This document shows, piece after piece, positions 62,194 through 64,000 of a stretch of DNA of 64,000 nt. The stretch covers positions 50,135 through 114,134 of the forward strand of contig NZ_AUWR01000014.1 of NCBI RefSeq assembly GCF_000455125.1, read 5' to 3'. Source of the stretch: Mycobacterium sp. UM_WGJ. Its GTDB lineage: Bacteria > Actinomycetota > Actinomycetes > Mycobacteriales > Mycobacteriaceae. Numbering within the stretch: position 1 is the first letter of the stretch; each line of letters begins with the position of its first letter. The notes beneath the pieces are model-generated. The model searched no databases and was not told the DNA's origin. It saw nothing but the letters and a program-made list of their open reading frames with translations. The position numbers and the translations under genes were made by a program.

Positions 62194-63309
62194 TCAGCGG
62201 CCGGGCAGGCCGTAAAGATGGTGCCGCACGCGTTCCAGCCGCGAGGGGACGCCGTCCGGAGATGATTCCTGCAGGTCCGGGCCGGCCAGCGGCGCATCCC
62301 ACAGCGAACCGAGGTCGGCGGGCGCCTCTTCCGGGGTCTCGTTCGGGAGCGCGGGGGCCGCAGGTGGGGGCGGCAGGGCCGGGGCGGCCGCCGGGGGCGG
62401 CGCGACGGGCACGGCGACGCGCGCGACCGTCGCATGCTGCGGTGGCGTCGCATCCGGCTCCACCCTGCTCGGGCCGAGTTGCAGGCTCAACGCGGCGGCC
62501 ACCGCGGCCACCAACGTCACCGCTCCGACCGCCAGCATCAGCAGCGCTCCGGCGTAGGACAGTGACCGCATCCGACGGCGGCCGACGTTGCCGATCGCCA
62601 CGCCGGCCGCGGGCGCCTCGAGCGGCGCCGACGTCAACTCGGCCTGCGGGGCCAGGGCCTGGGCCGCGCCGCGTGCCAACGCCTGAAACGCCCCGCCCTG
62701 GACGAAGACCGGCAGCGACAGGGTGGATTCCAATCGGCGCCCGAGGCGGTCCATACCCCGCACCGATCCGGCCACCATGATCAGTTCCGGTCGCTGACCT
62801 GTTGAGGTCACCGTGTCAGCCAGCCAGCCGGTCACCTCGTCGAGGCCGCTGATCGGGCAGGAGATGACGATCGCTTCGGCGGAATCCGGCTGGTCGGGCA
62901 GGACCAGGGTGGCCACCCCGGTTTCGACGACACATACCGCCGCCCGTTCGTCTCGTCCTGCGATTCCGGTGGCCAGCGACATCGCGGCCTGGCTGTAGCG
63001 CACCGGAACCACGTGCTCGAAGCCGGCGTCCCCCAGCGACTCGAGCAGCAGCGCGGCGCCGACGGCGGCTTCATCGCTCCAGGTCACGGCCACGCCGTGG
63101 AGTCGTTCGCCACGCGCCGCCAGCATGACGCGTACCCGGTCGGCCACCGCTGCGGCTTGGGCCGCCAGATCTGCTGCATCGGATCCGCCGTCGCCGACTG
63201 CGACACTCACCTCTTCACCGATAACCGTCGGGCAGCCCGAGCCCGCTGCCTCGGCCATGGTCCAGCCGATTGTCGAGGGCGTGATCGCCAGCCCCAGTAC
63301 GGTGTCCAA
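62194..63309 (-). CDS. DUF7159-like mycobacterial membrane protein
   Basis: About 371 aa. TTG 63309 gives MDTVLGLAITPSTIGW, the N-terminus I recall for this mycobacterial family; TTG 63324 adds five codons. The first 220 residues form an actin/Hsp70-like ATPase-type fold by appearance (AVCVVETGVATLVL, LIMVAGSVRGMDRLG, LPVFVQGGAFQALARG). One membrane helix (LLMLAVGAVTLVAAVAAAL) follows, then a Pro/Ala-rich tail of about 100 residues. Function unknown. Confidence 0.75.
   Translation of the reverse strand: MDTVLGLAITPSTIGWTMAEAAGSGCPTVIGEEVSVAVGDGGSDAADLAAQAAAVADRVRVMLAARGERLHGVAVTWSDEAAVGAALLLESLGDAGFEHVVPVRYSQAAMSLATGIAGRDERAAVCVVETGVATLVLPDQPDSAEAIVISCPISGLDEVTGWLADTVTSTGQRPELIMVAGSVRGMDRLGRRLESTLSLPVFVQGGAFQALARGAAQALAPQAELTSAPLEAPAAGVAIGNVGRRRMRSLSYAGALLMLAVGAVTLVAAVAAALSLQLGPSRVEPDATPPQHATVARVAVPVAPPPAAAPALPPPPAAPALPNETPEEAPADLGSLWDAPLAGPDLQESSPDGVPSRLERVRHHLYGLPGR

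Positions 63310-64000
<691 letters not shown>

Overview
The window looks like chromosome from a high-GC mycobacterium, probably a fast-growing Mycolicibacterium-type species. The evidence is an MmpS/MmpL pair, the start of an antigen 85 mycolyltransferase at the right edge, a 766-residue isocitrate lyase of the ICL2 type, a fatty-acyl-AMP ligase, an F420-type LLM oxidoreductase, KstR-like operators, a TIGR00027-type methyltransferase and frequent GTG/TTG starts. From memory, several genes (tpx, aceA, a GlxA-like AraC regulator, STAS protein, dtd, cinA, a nitronate monooxygenase, fbp) have counterparts in the Rv1886c-Rv1932 part of the M. tuberculosis chromosome, so most of the window is probably core genome that has been rearranged. 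Coordinates, motifs and overlaps were read from the sequence; family names come from recall, with no database search.

Positions 1 to about 6580 are accessory. Base composition is visibly lower in GC than the rest (one sampled line was near 58%, core lines about 65% or more). A 5'-truncated type III restriction subunit is followed, with a 4-base overlap, by an OLD-family ATPase/TOPRIM nuclease, then a 38-codon ORF that overlaps a TIR-domain protein by ATGA. This is a compact candidate defence operon. Downstream lie IS-end-like repeats, a vapBC pair and a decayed small gene.

Positions 6584-25400 are mostly housekeeping and accessory metabolism: YaeQ, an NmrA-like reductase, a DHFR-like protein, a secreted CBM2 protein, a hydrolase plus nitronate monooxygenase, a transporter/LLM oxidoreductase pair, two closely related exported FKBP-type prolyl isomerases, an S4 protein, a lytic transglycosylase, a KstD-like flavoprotein behind a KstR-like site, a methyltransferase/NYN pair, an enoyl-CoA hydratase and Tpx. 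A diiron-type hydrolase and a membrane protein form a unit divergent from a TetR gene.

Positions 25400-34400 carry TetR, mmpS-mmpL behind two equally spaced dyads, a FAAL-type FadD and aceA. Positions 34400-39300 carry an SDR/HD unit divergent from a ubiX-ubiD unit, with an elaborate nested inverted repeat between them, and a GlxA-type regulator. Positions 39300-53000 carry an epimerase, a split acyltransferase/SGNH pair, ceramidase, STAS-PAP2-YaaA, a VanX-like peptidase, dtd, a lipase maturation factor, cinA and small proteins.

Positions 53000-64000 carry a nitronate monooxygenase behind a perfect KstR-type site, a five-gene MoxR/DUF58/DUF4129 operon in which every junction is a 4-base overlap, zwf-gnd, a secreted protein, a YceI protein, a DUF7159-like membrane protein and the beginning of an antigen 85 gene.
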